Assembly: GCA_038502055.1 (NCBI GenBank)
Contig: JAXRKN010000038.1
Location: forward strand, 5,518,001 to 5,582,000
DNA from: Tanytarsus gracilentus
Taxonomy: Eukaryota; Arthropoda; Insecta; Diptera; Chironomidae
Reading direction: 5' to 3'
Length of the DNA stretch: 64,000 bases
The notes beneath the pieces were generated by a model, which worked only from the letters and a program-made list of their open reading frames with translations, had not been told where the DNA came from and did not search any database. Below are positions 12,188 through 25,611 of the stretch, in pieces; the first letter of the stretch is position 1, and every line of letters starts with the position of its first letter. The position numbers were made by a program, and so were the translations under genes.

Positions 12188-15100
12188 ATGTATTATCCGG
12201 TTGGATGGCCAAAGTTATTGGACACGCATAAAAAGCCACTTAAATTATCTGTTGACAAAGTGAAAATTCTATTCGCGATTTTATACGAGAAAAGTATTTG
12301 TATTTGGTTCTGTAAGCCATCCGTACCCATTACCTATCATCGAAGGACAGAAAAGTGCATTAAAGATAATGGTACGAATGCGTTTGTTGAGTGGAAAGTC
12401 GATAGTTCAAAACTCGTCGTCGCTGTAAGTTTTTTTTGTTCCACTTTAACTCTTTCATATCTCTCCGCATTTGATTCAATTCACTATTTTTTTTTTGCTG
12501 ACTTGGATGTTTTTCTTTCCCACTCATTCCGCCGCTGTATGTTTATGCTCTCGACGCATATATCTGATTTAATTCAATTTCATGTTTTTTTAATTAACCA
12601 ACGGAACTGCGCTGTTTAATTAACAGTCTGGCATTTAAATTGATTCTAATCAGACCGTAAACGTGTCCTATCATCTTCCTCCTTTTACATAAACTTTTAC
12701 TTAATTAAAATATATATTTTTCAATCGTTACGTCACAGCATCCTCGAAAATAAAATAAAATATGCCACTAAAGCTCTTTTTCTCTCTCTCTTTCATTCAT
12801 TCATTCACACTCAATTAAACATCATCTTCGCGCTCCATGGGAAAATTCAACAGACAAATGATGGCTCATTAGTGATCTACGACGTCCAAGTGAATGATGA
12901 CACGAGTAGCGGAGGACTCTACACACAAAATGACTCGCCATTCAACTATCTGCGTAGGGATTCGGCTGAATTATTCATTAAAGAAACGATTCCATCCTTA
13001 AAATTAAATGTGGTAAGAGCACGTGGGTGTGTGGGTCATTAAACTTGCAATTAACATACTCTTTCTCATCCGCAGTCAATTATTGTTAAGCTATATTGTC
13101 ATATTACGAGTATATCGTGCATAAATGTAGCACAAATGATGGTCGCTACTGATAAGTTAAGCATTTTAAGAATTAACTGGGAGGGAAATGAAGAGCGTGA
13201 CTACTCATTGGATCTACGACGAATTCCTTTTAGCATTAATCAACAAGTTCATTATGGTGAGCAAGCAAACAAAAAAAAAATAATTTTGATCGATATAAAT
13301 TAAATTAGTGCTGACACAAATTGATTTTTGCATTTTCATTTTTAGCCGTCCCAATTGTTGAACGAGATGCCTATGTCGTATCTATGGATTATTCACCGCT
13401 ATTGGCTGGTTTTTCAATCGTCCTTAAAGATGGTCGAGCTGCATTCCTCACGTCGAGCAATCTGAAATTCGACCCAAATGTAAGAAATCTTAAATGTTTA
13501 AAAATTCTAGCGATTTTATTTGAAATTATTTTTTTTCGCAGCAAGTAACTGGAATTTGGGCGCAAGGACTGGAAGATGCAACGTGTACTACCATTAATCA
13601 TAAGCATAGATTAATTGCGTTTGGAAGAAGAAAGTAATTAGTGAATAATTTATTCATGCAATTAACAAATTAAATTAAATTAATTTTAGTTGTCAAGTTA
13701 ACGTGTACATAGTTGATGACTTAACGGGTGGACTCGAGCCTTCACACACCATGCTGCTGAGTTCTAAAGACTTTCCTGGATCGCCTGGTTTTGTTCGTGA
13801 AATGAAATGGACGCCTGATGGTTGTGCAATGGTACTGTGTTGGTCAACTGGAGGCATTTCACTCTGGTCGACTTATGGAAATATGCTAATGTCATCACTC
13901 GCGTGGGATTACGGTCTGAAAATTGATTTAAACAAACACAATCCACTAAATGTTCTCAGCATGGATTGGTCGACGGAGGGCTATCAGTTGCTTATGATTC
14001 AACTTCATCAGAAATACGCCGACGACGATGATGAACCGAAATCAGAAGAATCTGAGGTGATTGAGGCGACAACGCGAGTTATTCAACTTGACTTTATAAA
14101 GAGCGTACTATCAGTTAATCCCTCGATGAGTTCAAATCCGTTCCTATTATTGCAAGGCGACGATAAATTGTATTTAAATCGTGGCGATGCACTTCAAAAA
14201 ATGTACGCAAACCTCGCGTCGATGGAAAAATCAAAAAACTATATGGACCTCTATGGTGGCGCTGGAAGTGAAAAGTATGAAGAGGATTTTTATAATTTTG
14301 GTAGTGACAACAAAAAGACAATTACGTCCATTAATACACTATCGGAGAGCAAACATTGGATAATTATAACGCTACCGACGCAATATGCCGCATCAAATTG
14401 GCCAATTCGATATAGTGCTATAGATGAAAGTGGAGACAATATAGCGATCGCGGGACGCACTGGCATGGCCCTATACTCACTTCAAACGCGTAAATGGAAA
14501 CTATTTGGAAATGAAACTCAGGAAAAGGACTTTGTTGTGACGGGCGGAATAATTTGGTGGGGTAATTTCTGTATTTTGGGAAGCTACAGTCTTCTCGATC
14601 ACAGCGACGAAATACGTATGTACCCGAAAGATTCAAAATTGGACAATAGATTTGCTTCAATAACTAAGCTTGCAACACCTCTGATGCTCATGAATATCTA
14701 TAAAAATCAACTCATTATGTTCACTTCGGACGGCTATGTGACAATTTATGCGATTGTTCAGCACACAATTGACACCGTAAATTTGGTGAAGTTTAAAGTG
14801 TATGATATTAAAAATTTGTGTGTTCATCCTGCGTGTGTTGTCAGCGTATCGCTCGCAAACTTAAATATGGCTGCAACAGCAGCTCTAAAATCACCACCTA
14901 ATCAATCATCCGATACGCTTCTGTTAAATGTGTCGGGTAAAATTTTTATGCTTCATTACGAAAACATCGGTACGGAGAATCAACAGCTTGCCTCAACATG
15001 TCTCGCTTCGTCGGTGGAATGTATGTGGGTGGCTAATTCGCAAAAAATCCATTTAAAAGACTCACTTTGGTTGTTTTGCGGTAACCATGGTATGCGAGTG

Positions 15101-17469
15101 TGGCTTCCGGTGTTTCCGCGACCCGGCGAAAATGGAAGTCGAAATCTCCGGCACACGTTCATGTCGAAGCGCATTATGTTGACGTTCAATCTAAAAATCT
15201 ATCCACTCGTTATTCTATTCGAAGAGGCCATCATATTGGGAGCTGAAAATGACACAATACTCTACACCAACGACTTAGAATTACACTTTTCTCTGCCGTT
15301 TTCGACGCTCGAACGATCAACTCAAGTCTATCTTCATCAAATACTCCGACAGTTAATAAGAAGAAATTTAGGATATAATGCATGGGAAATTGCGAGAACG
15401 TGTACGAATTTACCTTATTTTCCTCACGCTCTCGAGCTTCTTCTGCATGAGGTCCTCGAAGAAGAAGCAACGAGTAAGGAGCCAATACCTGACGCACTCC
15501 TACCAAGCGTACTGGAGTTTATTCAAGAATTTCCCGTTTACCTTCAAACGGTCGTTCAATGTGCACGTAAAACTGAAATCGCATTGTGGCCATATCTTTT
15601 TTCGATGGCTGGAAAGCCCAAAGATCTCTTTCAACAGTGCATAACACAAAATCAACTCGAGATTGCCGCAAGTTATTTGATTATTTTACAAAATCTAGAA
15701 CCGTCCTCTGTCAGTCGACAGTATGCCACCATGCTTTTGGACACAGCGCTCGAGCAAAAAAAATGGGATCTTGCGAAAGATCTTGCACGTTTTTTGCGTG
15801 CAATCGATCCAAATGACGTCGAGTCACCGCGAACGTCCTTTATAATGGCGGGAGGAAATAAGTTTGGCGTAACATCACCAACAGTCTTATCAAATGCAGA
15901 AGATTTGTCACTAATTTTGGGTAATATGACGCGTGGAAGAAGCTTTTCAACCACTCAAACTCCACCCAAGCAAATGCTCGAGACTCAGAACTCGGCTCCA
16001 TCAATGCCAACTAAAGACAAATTTGTCATCTCGACGGCAATTAATCCGCTGCGAAATAAGCGACGCAATACATCAATTCCTAAAGACAAAATTAAGATTG
16101 TCGAGGACTTTTTTATCGAAGACATTTTACAGCGTCACGCCACGAAGCTCCTTCAAAATCGAAAGCTCGAAGATTTGGGTCATATGGCGGCAAAATTAGA
16201 TTTTCAACTCGTCGGATGGTTGTCGAAAGAGAAAGATAAGTCGGCTAAGATTGATGATTTTGTGACGACATTGAAGCAGCTTCACGAACAAATGGAGTGG
16301 CCAAAGCCGAGCATTGATATTGTGAAGAGTACAAACAATGATAATGGAACGGTTGTTCCTCAAACGCCAGTACCCGATAACACCGAATCTGGCTATCATT
16401 CAAATGAAAACAACAATTTTCCACCCTTTTGGCAAAAACCCGGAAATCTTATAGCGCATCCTAGTAGTGAGGCGAAATTCCATCACGAACTGGAAGCGAA
16501 TCTCTTGCCAAAGATGGATCTATTGAGTGTCGCGTCGGAACAAGTTTCACTGTGGGATGAAGATAAGATTTTGGGCAGTGGTCCTCACACGGCATTCGCC
16601 AGTTTCGATTTAGAAGATCAAACATATCACAATGCAATCGAGGAGCAGAAGAAGAAGGACGCTCACTCGAAGCAGGCAATTCAAAAGATGGAAATTAAGC
16701 TGATATATCTTCTTCAGCTCTTTGTCGAGGGTGATTGCTTAGAGTTCTCATTACTGCTCAGTATTATGCTCCTCGATAAAGCGGCCGTCGTGAGGATAAC
16801 AAATAAGGCGATAAGATCAAATTCACTCATTTTATGTCGAAAATTACGTAACGGTCTGAAAGACATTACACGATGGAGTCTGTATGAGTGGTAAAATATT
16901 TACTTATTTGAAATTATGTGATTAATTTATTTACACAAATCTATACTCCTCTAGTCTCGGCTATCAAACATTCATGCTGTCGTTGAAATCTCAAATTTCA
17001 ATTTTGGATAATTTTGTAATTCGAGAAGAGTCAATTACACCGGTGCTTGCGCTCATGAGTAAGGAGGCGACTGAAAATGCTCACAATACGAGCGAAAATT
17101 CTACTAAAGAGGTGAGAATGTTTTTTTTTCACAAATGAAAATTATTAAATTATTTTATATTATACACAGAAAAATGAAACCGACTCTGTTCTTCATCATC
17201 AAAAGTCATTCGACAGCATTAGCAGTGGAAAGTTACTGAATACCAGCGGCGCATCGACATCGAGTGGCACCAATACTTTGGAGAGAAAAATTAGCATGGA
17301 GGAGAAACGCTCTGTTACTAACAGTAAATCGAGTCTCAACAATAGCCGTCAACTCAACGACAGTGGCACTTCGTCATCTTCAAATGACCATTCCAAAAAC
17401 TCTCAGCAACTCAAAGAAGAAGACGAAAACTTGCATGAGGACGAGAGTGGTGGTTGTGTTGTAATGTAA
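12188..17469 (+). CDS. Rich: RIC1 homologue, Rab6 GEF subunit
   Basis: RIC1 with RGP1 forms the guanine nucleotide exchange factor that activates Rab6 at the Golgi for retrograde transport; the fly gene Rich also acts in synapse development. Eight exons: 12188-12424, 12854-13012, 13076-13256, 13346-13479, 13542-13633, 13690-16890, 16955-17111 and 17170-17469. They sum to 4461 nt (1486 residues), in line with about 1420-1430 in fly and human. The start MYYPVGWPKLL matches the family. Residues 1 to about 500 form the WD-repeat propeller region. The conserved RIC1 domain spans about 810-975 (TQVYLHQILRQLIRR...WDLAKDLARFLRAIDP). The tail is low-complexity (S, N, T) and ends in CVVM, which would fit a prenylation-like CaaX box, although this is speculative. 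Exon 6 alone covers most of the protein. A possible poly(A) signal AATAAA lies at 17680-17685. Confidence 0.95.
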
Positions 17470-18346
17470 AACGAAAATATTTAAAATTGACTAAAATTTG
17501 CTCATTAAAGAGACTTTTTTTAAATTAGACGTTAATATTTCTCAAATTTCATTTAAATATTAATATATTATTTTGTTGAATAATACCGTAGTGCAATTAG
17601 TTGACGATTAATTTACTCTCAAAGTTCTTCTATCTCTTGATTAGAAAATTTTCTGTAAAAAAAGGAAGGAAAAATGTTGAATAAAAATCTTTAAAATTAT
17701 TTAATTAAAACGTTTATTGAATGTAATTCGGATAAAAGTTCTAAATTGATAGTCAAAAATGTTTTATCATTCAGAGGAAGCGAGGAACTTTTATATAAAT
17801 TTATCTAAAGTTTAACAATTTATATAAAAGTTTCTCGTCATTCAATAAATTTATTTTATTGGAGAAAGATTTCTATAAATTCTTTTTGGTTTTCTAAGAA
17901 AACTGTCATCGATAAAAATCAGTGTGTTTTTGGCACAAAGAAGGAAAAGTTTAAAAAAGTTGTTTTGAGGTGCGCATTCATCTTTGTGTGTTAATCTTTG
18001 GTAAATTAATAGTTTAACCTGTTAATGACGACTGTGTGTACGCATATTTTAAATGTGCAAAAGAAAAATAAGTTATTTGCTCTTTAACTCTGACAATTAT
18101 CGTGTTCTCTCTTTACTCACTCATTCATCACCTCTAATATGTTTCACTTTGCAAAAATTGAAAAAGAAAATGAGATTTTTTCACACCTCAATTTCATTTC
18201 TTATTCTGTGTGAACTATCACAAAAAACTATTTTTTTAACTGTAAGTACGGAAGATTAATTTTTAAAAACTTTTTTCTTTCAAATCTATCAATTATCTTT
18301 CTTTTCGTGGAAGCGTCGCGTCATCATTGTTTAAAACATAAATAAA
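17470..18346. other. convergent 3' region between RIC1 and INPP4
   Basis: Both genes end here. An AATAAA at 17680-17685 on the + strand can serve RIC1. No canonical signal was found close to the INPP4 stop on the - strand. There is an imperfect palindromic motif near 17784-17835 (TTTATATAAATTTATC and its near mirror AATTTATATAAAAG). Otherwise AT-rich, with no coding sequence. Confidence 0.6.
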
Positions 18347-21300
18347 TTATGTTTGAATTCGGGCATACGATGTGTCGGTTGGTGGTCGATATTGTTGGGG
18401 AAGTGTCATAATTTGCGGCAGACTAAATGCATATTTTCTTTTTCCAATGTTTTTCATCGTATTGTCGAGTCGCGTTCCTTCCGATCGTATCACGTCGAGG
18501 ACGTTTTGTAGATTTCCCGATGGCAAATGAAATTCTTGTTGAAGCACTCGCGTCTGTTCCAAGGTCACGGCCATGGCAGTCCTATCTTTTGCGCTTTTAC
18601 ATGATGTCACACGAAGTCCATTTAATGCACGCGTTATATCTTCTGCACAATGAAGCACCTTGATATTCTTCGTTGCATTCACTCGCAAGAGTTCTTCCAT
18701 TCTATCGAGCATATTTATCACAATTTGCTCGGAAACAACTGCATTATCTTTCGCCGATGTTGGTGCTTGAATGAAAACATTTTTCCCCGGCGAATCGACA
18801 TGCTTCGTTTCAGGAATAGGAATTTTCTTGTATTTGATATGATAGCGTTTCAATCGATCATAGTTATCGAGATTCGAACGATGTTGCTCTTTGCAGTAAC
18901 CAAGCGTTTCAGCGAGCGATGCCTTCTCATTGATTCCGATGTTGAAGAATACCTGCGGAGAATAATTAATGGGTTATTTTATTGAAGAATAAAAATTTGC
19001 GGTGAAAATCAATTACCGGTGTAACTTTGAAAGTAATTTGATCGCGATTAAGAGGCGATTGTCCATTTGACGGTGGCAACAGTGCGTATACATAGTCTGG
19101 CACGGGTAAATAAACGACAAGCGATTGTCGTGAGCCAGTCACTTTAGGCATTGGCATTGACTTAGAATTCGCTGCATTCGATGAAGACGTCGCACTATTA
19201 TTACCGCCATTGTGCTTGTGTCTCACGAGTGTGAAATTCACGGTTGATAAATCTTCAATGGCAACGTTCATGTCACTCCACATATCCCATTCAGCACCAT
19301 AGAGCTGCGTATGAAATTATTAAGTAAAATTCGCTTGATTAATGACATGGCAAATAAATAAAATCATAGTCATTCCACTCACCGATAGATATCCTTCAAA
19401 ATAGATCAATGGCCCGAGCATACAAATAACGTTAACAAAGTACTCGGTGACGTTTGTTCCCCAAAATTTCGCCATCAGCGCCGAGATTAGTGTAGTTAGC
19501 TGAGAGAGAGATAAGAATCATGTTTATTTCAATCATTCTTTTTTAGGTCAAACGAAATCATTTTGATTATAGTTAGGTATGTCAAAGCAAAAATATTTTC
19601 ATCATCATGCTACAGGGGGGCGAGAAGTTTGCATAGAAATATGTTAAAAATTATATATATATATTTACAAGTTTCACACCCTCCGACATACACGTCATAC
19701 GTTCAAATCAACAAACTCATAAAAGGGAAATGTTTCTGTTCAAATATTTACCGCTTGAGAGAAGCAAACATCTCGTCGGAACATGATGCTGAGATTTGAA
19801 GTGATTTTTTTCGTTTCTTGATGGAGACGCTGCACGGAATGAATGAGTCTTGCAGTCTTTAAAAGACCATCCATCGCCTGCCTTAGTTTTTTCATAGAAG
19901 GCCTCAACTCACTCGCCCAATCGGTTGTCATCGACAAATCTAGTCCATCCGTGAATTTATTACCCTTCTTTTTTACTTTTCGCGTAACTTCACCGACGGC
20001 CTCAGTTAAAGCCAAATTTAGATCTTTACTCGGCATGGGTGATGATTTGCCGTTTGTAAATGTGATCGATGATGTGGAATGCCGACTATTCTCATTTATA
20101 GGCTGATTTGTTACCACATCAGGTGTAATGGAGTCCCTTAACGATGAAATGGAATTTCTCGGTTGTCTTAATCGAACAGCTGGGCTTCCACATCGACCAC
20201 ACAAGAATTTCACCTTACTCACTAAACACATTACACTCGCCTCTATGTTAAGTTGCGTTAAATCAAGTGGTTCTGGTTCTTCGCTAGGCCGATAAAAATC
20301 AGATGATGTCATGGCTTTTGTATCGAGAAATGCGCCATTATGATTAAGCACAATCGATGTGTTTTCAATGAGATAACCATTCTCGTCGTAGAGACTCGAG
20401 AGAAGTTCATTTTTGCTCTCGAGCAGTTGATCGGATGTGATTAATGAAGATGAATTGGCCTCTTCGCCATTCTCAACGCCCTCATCGTTCGTACAGACTT
20501 CACCATTGACATCAAAGTGTGTCTCGCTAAATCTCAATTCGTGATGATTTTCGTCAAACACGGGTGGCAGCGACATTGACATCTTTTCGGGATAGTTTTG
20601 ACACAATTGAACAGTATTTTGTACACTGACTATGGCATTTATGTCGGTAGCAGAGGGCGATTTTGCCTTTAAAAATCTACCTTCTGATTTCGGTATTTTT
20701 TGAGGCCACAAATCTGGCTGCGTTCCAACGGGCGTCGCAAAATCCTCGAGTTCCGGACTCTTAAGATCTAATGCACACAATTGCTGGGTTATTTTCTTAA
20801 ACGGAGACAGTGGTGTGATGTTATTGTCGGGTTCATCGATTATCCGATGGTGCTCTATAAATCGGAATGCCTCCTCGACCAGCGATGGCTCCCAAATATT
20901 CAGCAGTGACCTGGTTTTAATCATCATTTCATTGCACAGTGGCAGCATGTTTTTTGTCGATTTTGTTTTTGCAAGCAATAATAGTTGAGACATGATTTCG
21001 ACAATTTCCTTTCGTAATTGCTTAATTGATTGAACAACATCATTAGCGGCCTGCACCTTATGCTGAACCTGTTCAGTTCTCGTTGGCGTGTCTTTAATTT
21101 GATGCAAAAGTTTAATTAGTCCGCCGGTCTTTTGTTTGCCCACATGCTTGGTAAAAGCACCGACAGTCATGACGTCTAAACATCCAGATTTTTTTAATGT
21201 ATCATTATGTGCCACCATACGTTGTAAATGTAAATTAATTGGAGCAAATTCGAGTAGTTCTTCATTGCGTTTAGCCGATTGTTTAAAATATTTTCCACCT

Positions 21301-24300
21301 CGACCGTGATGCTGCTGCAGTGTTTGTTTCGCTTGTGAGTAGTCTCTCAACAGATGAAGATGAGCATCGAGTAATGCTAACTGCTTATTTCTCCATTCAC
21401 CGCCAAGCTCACCCATCGCACTTATTTCCTGCAACAATTCTTTCTCACGCATTATCCAAATAGAGAGTAAATTTTGCGGAATGATGAAGCACAACATGCT
21501 CTCGAGCATAAAATCGTGAACACTTATATCTCCACCGGCTAGTCCACTGTGAAGTCGATATGTTCGTATCTGTTTATTAGAGAGAGAAGAGAAAATAAAA
21601 AATTTCACGCACGACTTATTTGAATAATAATCGTCTCACTTACACTCGGATTTGTATATAACAATGGTAGTTTCAGGTGATTTGGAATGAACAATTTGAC
21701 GCCCAATTTAGGTGGAAGAGATTGAGAACGTCGATGGCCCATGCTCTGTTGCTGCTCAGCACTTAATTTAGCTGGCGATCGAAGCTTTTTATCGTGCTCC
21801 GGTATAAATGTCACAATTGTAATGAAACCGACGTTATTATTTTGGCAACGTATGGGAATTCTCAATCGTGAAGTGTCTTGAATCACACCAAGCGATATTT
21901 CGGCAAATCCTAGGGGAACTGCTGTCTGCGAGACCTTTTCGCGTACATCATATGCAGTGAATCGTATCATGGTATTTGAATTTAAGCCATCTGACGCTCG
22001 AAAGACTATCGTGCATAGAAATTGAGGATTAGAGGAGCGCTGTGAATTAAGTGGAATTAGAAAATTGATTTTTTTAGATATAAAGAGTTCGTTGAACTAC
22101 CTCAACGACTTCCGTTCTTCCGTATTTAATCCAACCGCCCGATTGAGATGTCACTTGCACGACGACAGTAGGGCTCGGAGGTTTTCCATAGCCATTGCAA
22201 ATTAAATTGTCACACGATATTGCTGACTCGCAAATTGGAACTTCGGCAAAATCTATTTAAACATTTTCAATTTTAAAAAATCGCTTTATTATATCAACAT
22301 ATTATTGGGGTTAAGTTTGACACAGTTATTAATTACTTTGGCACCGAATTTATTAATTTTGTTAAAATTTAATTAAATCTTGATCATCATCACCTATATT
22401 GTTGCCCATCTGCAATCGATGCATATCGACATCGACGTCCATTTTGTGGCTCGCGCGTCGCTTTTCAATTTGCTCGCGGAGATATTGAAGCTGAGCTCTC
22501 ATTAAATCATATCCCGCCATTCTTAAAGCTGAAACCCATTCATTTCTCTCCTGGTCCGATGTAGTGCCGAGTCTTTGATTTAAACCGTCTTCAAATTCTA
22601 TAGTGAAACGAGTTTTTTTTCTGTTAATAATTTGAATCAAGCCAAATATAAAAAAGAGAAAAATTACCGATATAAAAGGGAAATCCTTCAAAGGTGTCTG
22701 CGGGCTCGTTTGGAATTGTTACGCGATATTTTTCGAGTACAATCACTCCAGCCGGTTCCGAGAATTGATCGTTTAATTTAAAATAGAAGAGCAAATTTCC
22801 ACGAAGCTTACACCATTTTTGGGTGCTCACTAATAATTTTTTTGTAGCGTTTAAAAAGTTTTATTCCAAAAGGAAAAAGAAAGAGAGATAAAAAATGATT
22901 CATTAGTCATTGTACTAAGACGATTATGATAAGTTGAGGTAAGAAAATAGTTGTTGAGTGAGAAACCAACAATAAAAAAATACAAGAAGCAAAAATAATC
23001 TAACTAAAGAATGTTTAACAAAAATTGTGTGAGGTGTAAAGTTTTAAATCAACTTTTTATGCTGTGAGTTAGGCAAAAATTCAAGTGATTTATGTGTTAG
23101 TTTTGAAAGCTATACGTTATGTGCATGATTTACATTTCTCCTGATTCACCTTTCATGTTTACCATTCATAATTCTTCAGCTTTAATTAAATTATATTACT
23201 TTCTACGACTGATTAATGTGAGATAAAGAGGCATGTGAAAAGATAGAGTAGGAAATCGCACAGGGCGGGCTTCATCATCATAATGAAGTCATTCTCGGCA
23301 GGTTAGAAAGTGTGAATAATATTAAAAACCTGAGACACCTTAGGGTGGGTGATATTTATTTTTGCTACTCCTCTGATTAAGACGTCAGAGCTTCATCGTT
23401 GTTATTGTGCAACACACAATAATGATGATAATTGTTGTGCGAGTGTTGTATTAAAAATTAATTTACATTTTTAAATATTCACTCTATTGTTCACAACTAC
23501 CACACCGCTGTTTATACTACTTTTAAGAATAGGTAGGTGAGAGATAGTCGATGAGCGAAAACGCTTGTGATAATTGTAAATTTTTCTCTTTAATGCAATG
23601 TGAGCATTTGTTAATAAAAGCGTTCTATGTACAAAATAATTTACTGTTAGTCAATTCTTCTTCTTCCATATATATTCGCTTAAATAAATGTATCGGTAGC
23701 ACACGACGGTACATTCTCACGGGGCTCATTTAAAGAAAGGTACAAAATGACACATATATTTATCGACAGAGCGAGGATAGATTATGTTCATTTGTGGCAC
23801 ACACGAAAAAAACGATGCAAACACGCACATTTAAAAATGCGAGAAATGGAAGTGGTAAAAAAGAGATGTGACTTGATACTCGTTCGGCGGTTCGTTTGAA
23901 TATCAAGAGACTTTTTTTTATTAAGTGACTGGCTGGTCACTTTGTGTGCGGTGTGCTAAAACACAGTTTTCTCTTCATCGCACTCTTTTAAAAAATCATT
24001 TTTTCCCATCACCAACTAGCCGTGCATGTGGCTCATAGAGAAATTGATGCGAAAGAGAGTGAATGAAATGACAGAGCAAAAGTATCACAATCACATCTTT
24101 TTTAATACGGGAATTGTTATTAGTAATTTCTATAAAATTGCCATCAAAGTTGTTATTCAATGATCTATGTACATCAACATTAGTGAATTTTTTTCTTCTT
24201 CTTTCGAAGAAAAAAAAGTGAGAGGAAAAAGCAGAAAAACAGTTGAGACAAAATAATTTTTTTTTGCGAATACCTTTTGACAGTTTTCCAATACAACTGA

Positions 24301-25138
24301 ATGATCTTCTTCGGGTTATTTGATTATGTGACTTATTATTGTTATTAACCTTAAGATTAATGCAACTCAGTCCGCTTTTATCAGTAGATTCTTCTTCACC
24401 TTTAATACATCACATATATAATTAACTTTTTTTTCATCATCATAAAAAATATAAATTTGTTGTGTTATTTTTTAAAATGACAGAGAGAGAGAGTGGACAT
24501 AATCATGTATTGTATATTTGATTTTTAATGCAATCAAACAAAATAAAATTATAAAAAAAATTGAATAATGGGGAAATCATGCTTCAGGCATATATAACAC
24601 TTAAGGCCTTATTTAAAAAAGGGGGAAATTGGATAGATAAGGTCCATAAAAAGAAGTATTTTTATATTTTTTGATGCATTCAAAAAAACACAGACAAGGC
24701 CAGCATGGCAAGTGGAACTAACAGCTTCATTGTAGGAGGAATAAATTTGAATGATCATCATCCTATAGAGCCATGACACACAAAATCAAGCAAATATTTA
24801 GTTGAGACAAGACAAAAAGTCTACAGATGTGTCTTATGGCCAATAACAGAGTAATAATGAATGCTGATAATGATTATTTGTGGTTGTGTGTGATGATAGT
24901 AGACATTACGAAAAAATTGGCCTTGTCGCAATTCTCGATGACACATTCGAATGTTAAGATACATTTTAGAGTAAATAAGGGTTTGGCCTTGCGAGGGTGT
25001 CAAATTATTTTGCTTTGAAGACAAACCTTCTTGTTTCCGAAAAAATCCTTCCTGGCGCTCGCGGAAAAATAAATTTCCTTCCTTTTCGCACTGGTGCTGT
25101 GACGCTAACTCCTTTATTTCTTTCACATTAAATCTCAT
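18347..25138 (-). CDS. inositol polyphosphate 4-phosphatase (INPP4-like) with PH and C2 domains
   Basis: Predicted to remove the 4-phosphate from phosphatidylinositol 3,4-bisphosphate, giving PI3P, which limits PI3K/Akt signalling. Nine exons: 25027-25138, 22668-22829, 22394-22597, 22101-22252, 21644-22039, 19752-21569, 19383-19499, 19017-19304 and 18347-18952. They sum to 3855 nt (1284 residues). A PH domain at about residues 15-125 includes WCKLRGNLLFYFK and the C-terminal helix ERNEWVSALRMAGYDLM. The C2 domain lies at about 160-300. The phosphatase motif CKSAKDRTAM has its catalytic Cys at 1201 and Arg at 1207, and the end (NTMKNIGKRKYAF...YRPP) is diagnostic of INPP4A/B. Exon 3 uses the acceptor CTATAG at 22598; the nearer-looking CAG at 22621 would bring a stop. 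Intron 1 has a weak donor (GTTTGT). The fly counterpart is probably CG42271. Head to head with GTF3C1. Confidence 0.93.
22830..25026 (-). other. first intron of the INPP4-like gene
   Basis: A 2.2-kb intron splits the PH domain between residues 37 and 38 (GAA G|TG), while most introns here are under 120 bp. It has GT repeats and A/T tracts but no convincing open exon. The frame at 23551-23733 has no homology and no splice context. Large first introns often hold enhancers or alternative promoters, but nothing specific is visible. Confidence 0.7.
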
Positions 25139-25611
25139 TTTTAGTTCGGGTAAATTCAATTACACATTTTTTAAAGAACTTTTTTCGCTCTCTTCAAATT
25201 TTTTTAATTTTAAATTTTTTATTTTCTCTTTTTCGCAAAGAACTAGCAAGTTAATTGGGTAAATTTTAACTTAAATCAATACACTAGCTATTAGTAAATC
25301 TACATAAATACTTCACAGTCTTAATTTTTACGTCTAATTCGATTGAAATCCACGAACAAACTTGTCTGCACTCTCTTTCTAACTATGAAAAATAATTTCC
25401 TCTCTCATTTTTCTCACTCTCTCGCTCTCCAGAGGGTTGACAACTCAAATTAAATAATCGTGTAAAAATAGTAGTAAATTTGTAACGGTAAAATAATTTT
25501 TGAATATTTTACTGAGTTTCACTCCCCTCAACAACAATAACAAAGAGATTCGTAAAATTTAAAGTTTTTAAAAATTAAAAAGAAAATACGGACAGATTAA
25601 GACCGTAAAAC
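25139..25611. promoter_or_regulatory. shared 5' region of INPP4-like gene and GTF3C1
   Basis: 473 bp between divergent start codons. It must hold both 5' UTRs, and a bidirectional promoter is likely. The sequence is AT-rich with a TC-rich stretch near 25369-25432; no TATA box can be assigned with confidence. Confidence 0.5.

Noticed and set aside
22598..22621. Acceptor TTAACAG at 22621 for INPP4 exon 3
   Set aside because: It shifts the frame and brings TAG within a few codons; the CTATAG acceptor 23 nt on keeps the PH domain in frame.
23551..23733. Frame starting MSENACDNCKFF in INPP4 intron 1
   Set aside because: Cys-rich start suggested a zinc finger, but the spacing fits no known type and there is no splice or homology support.
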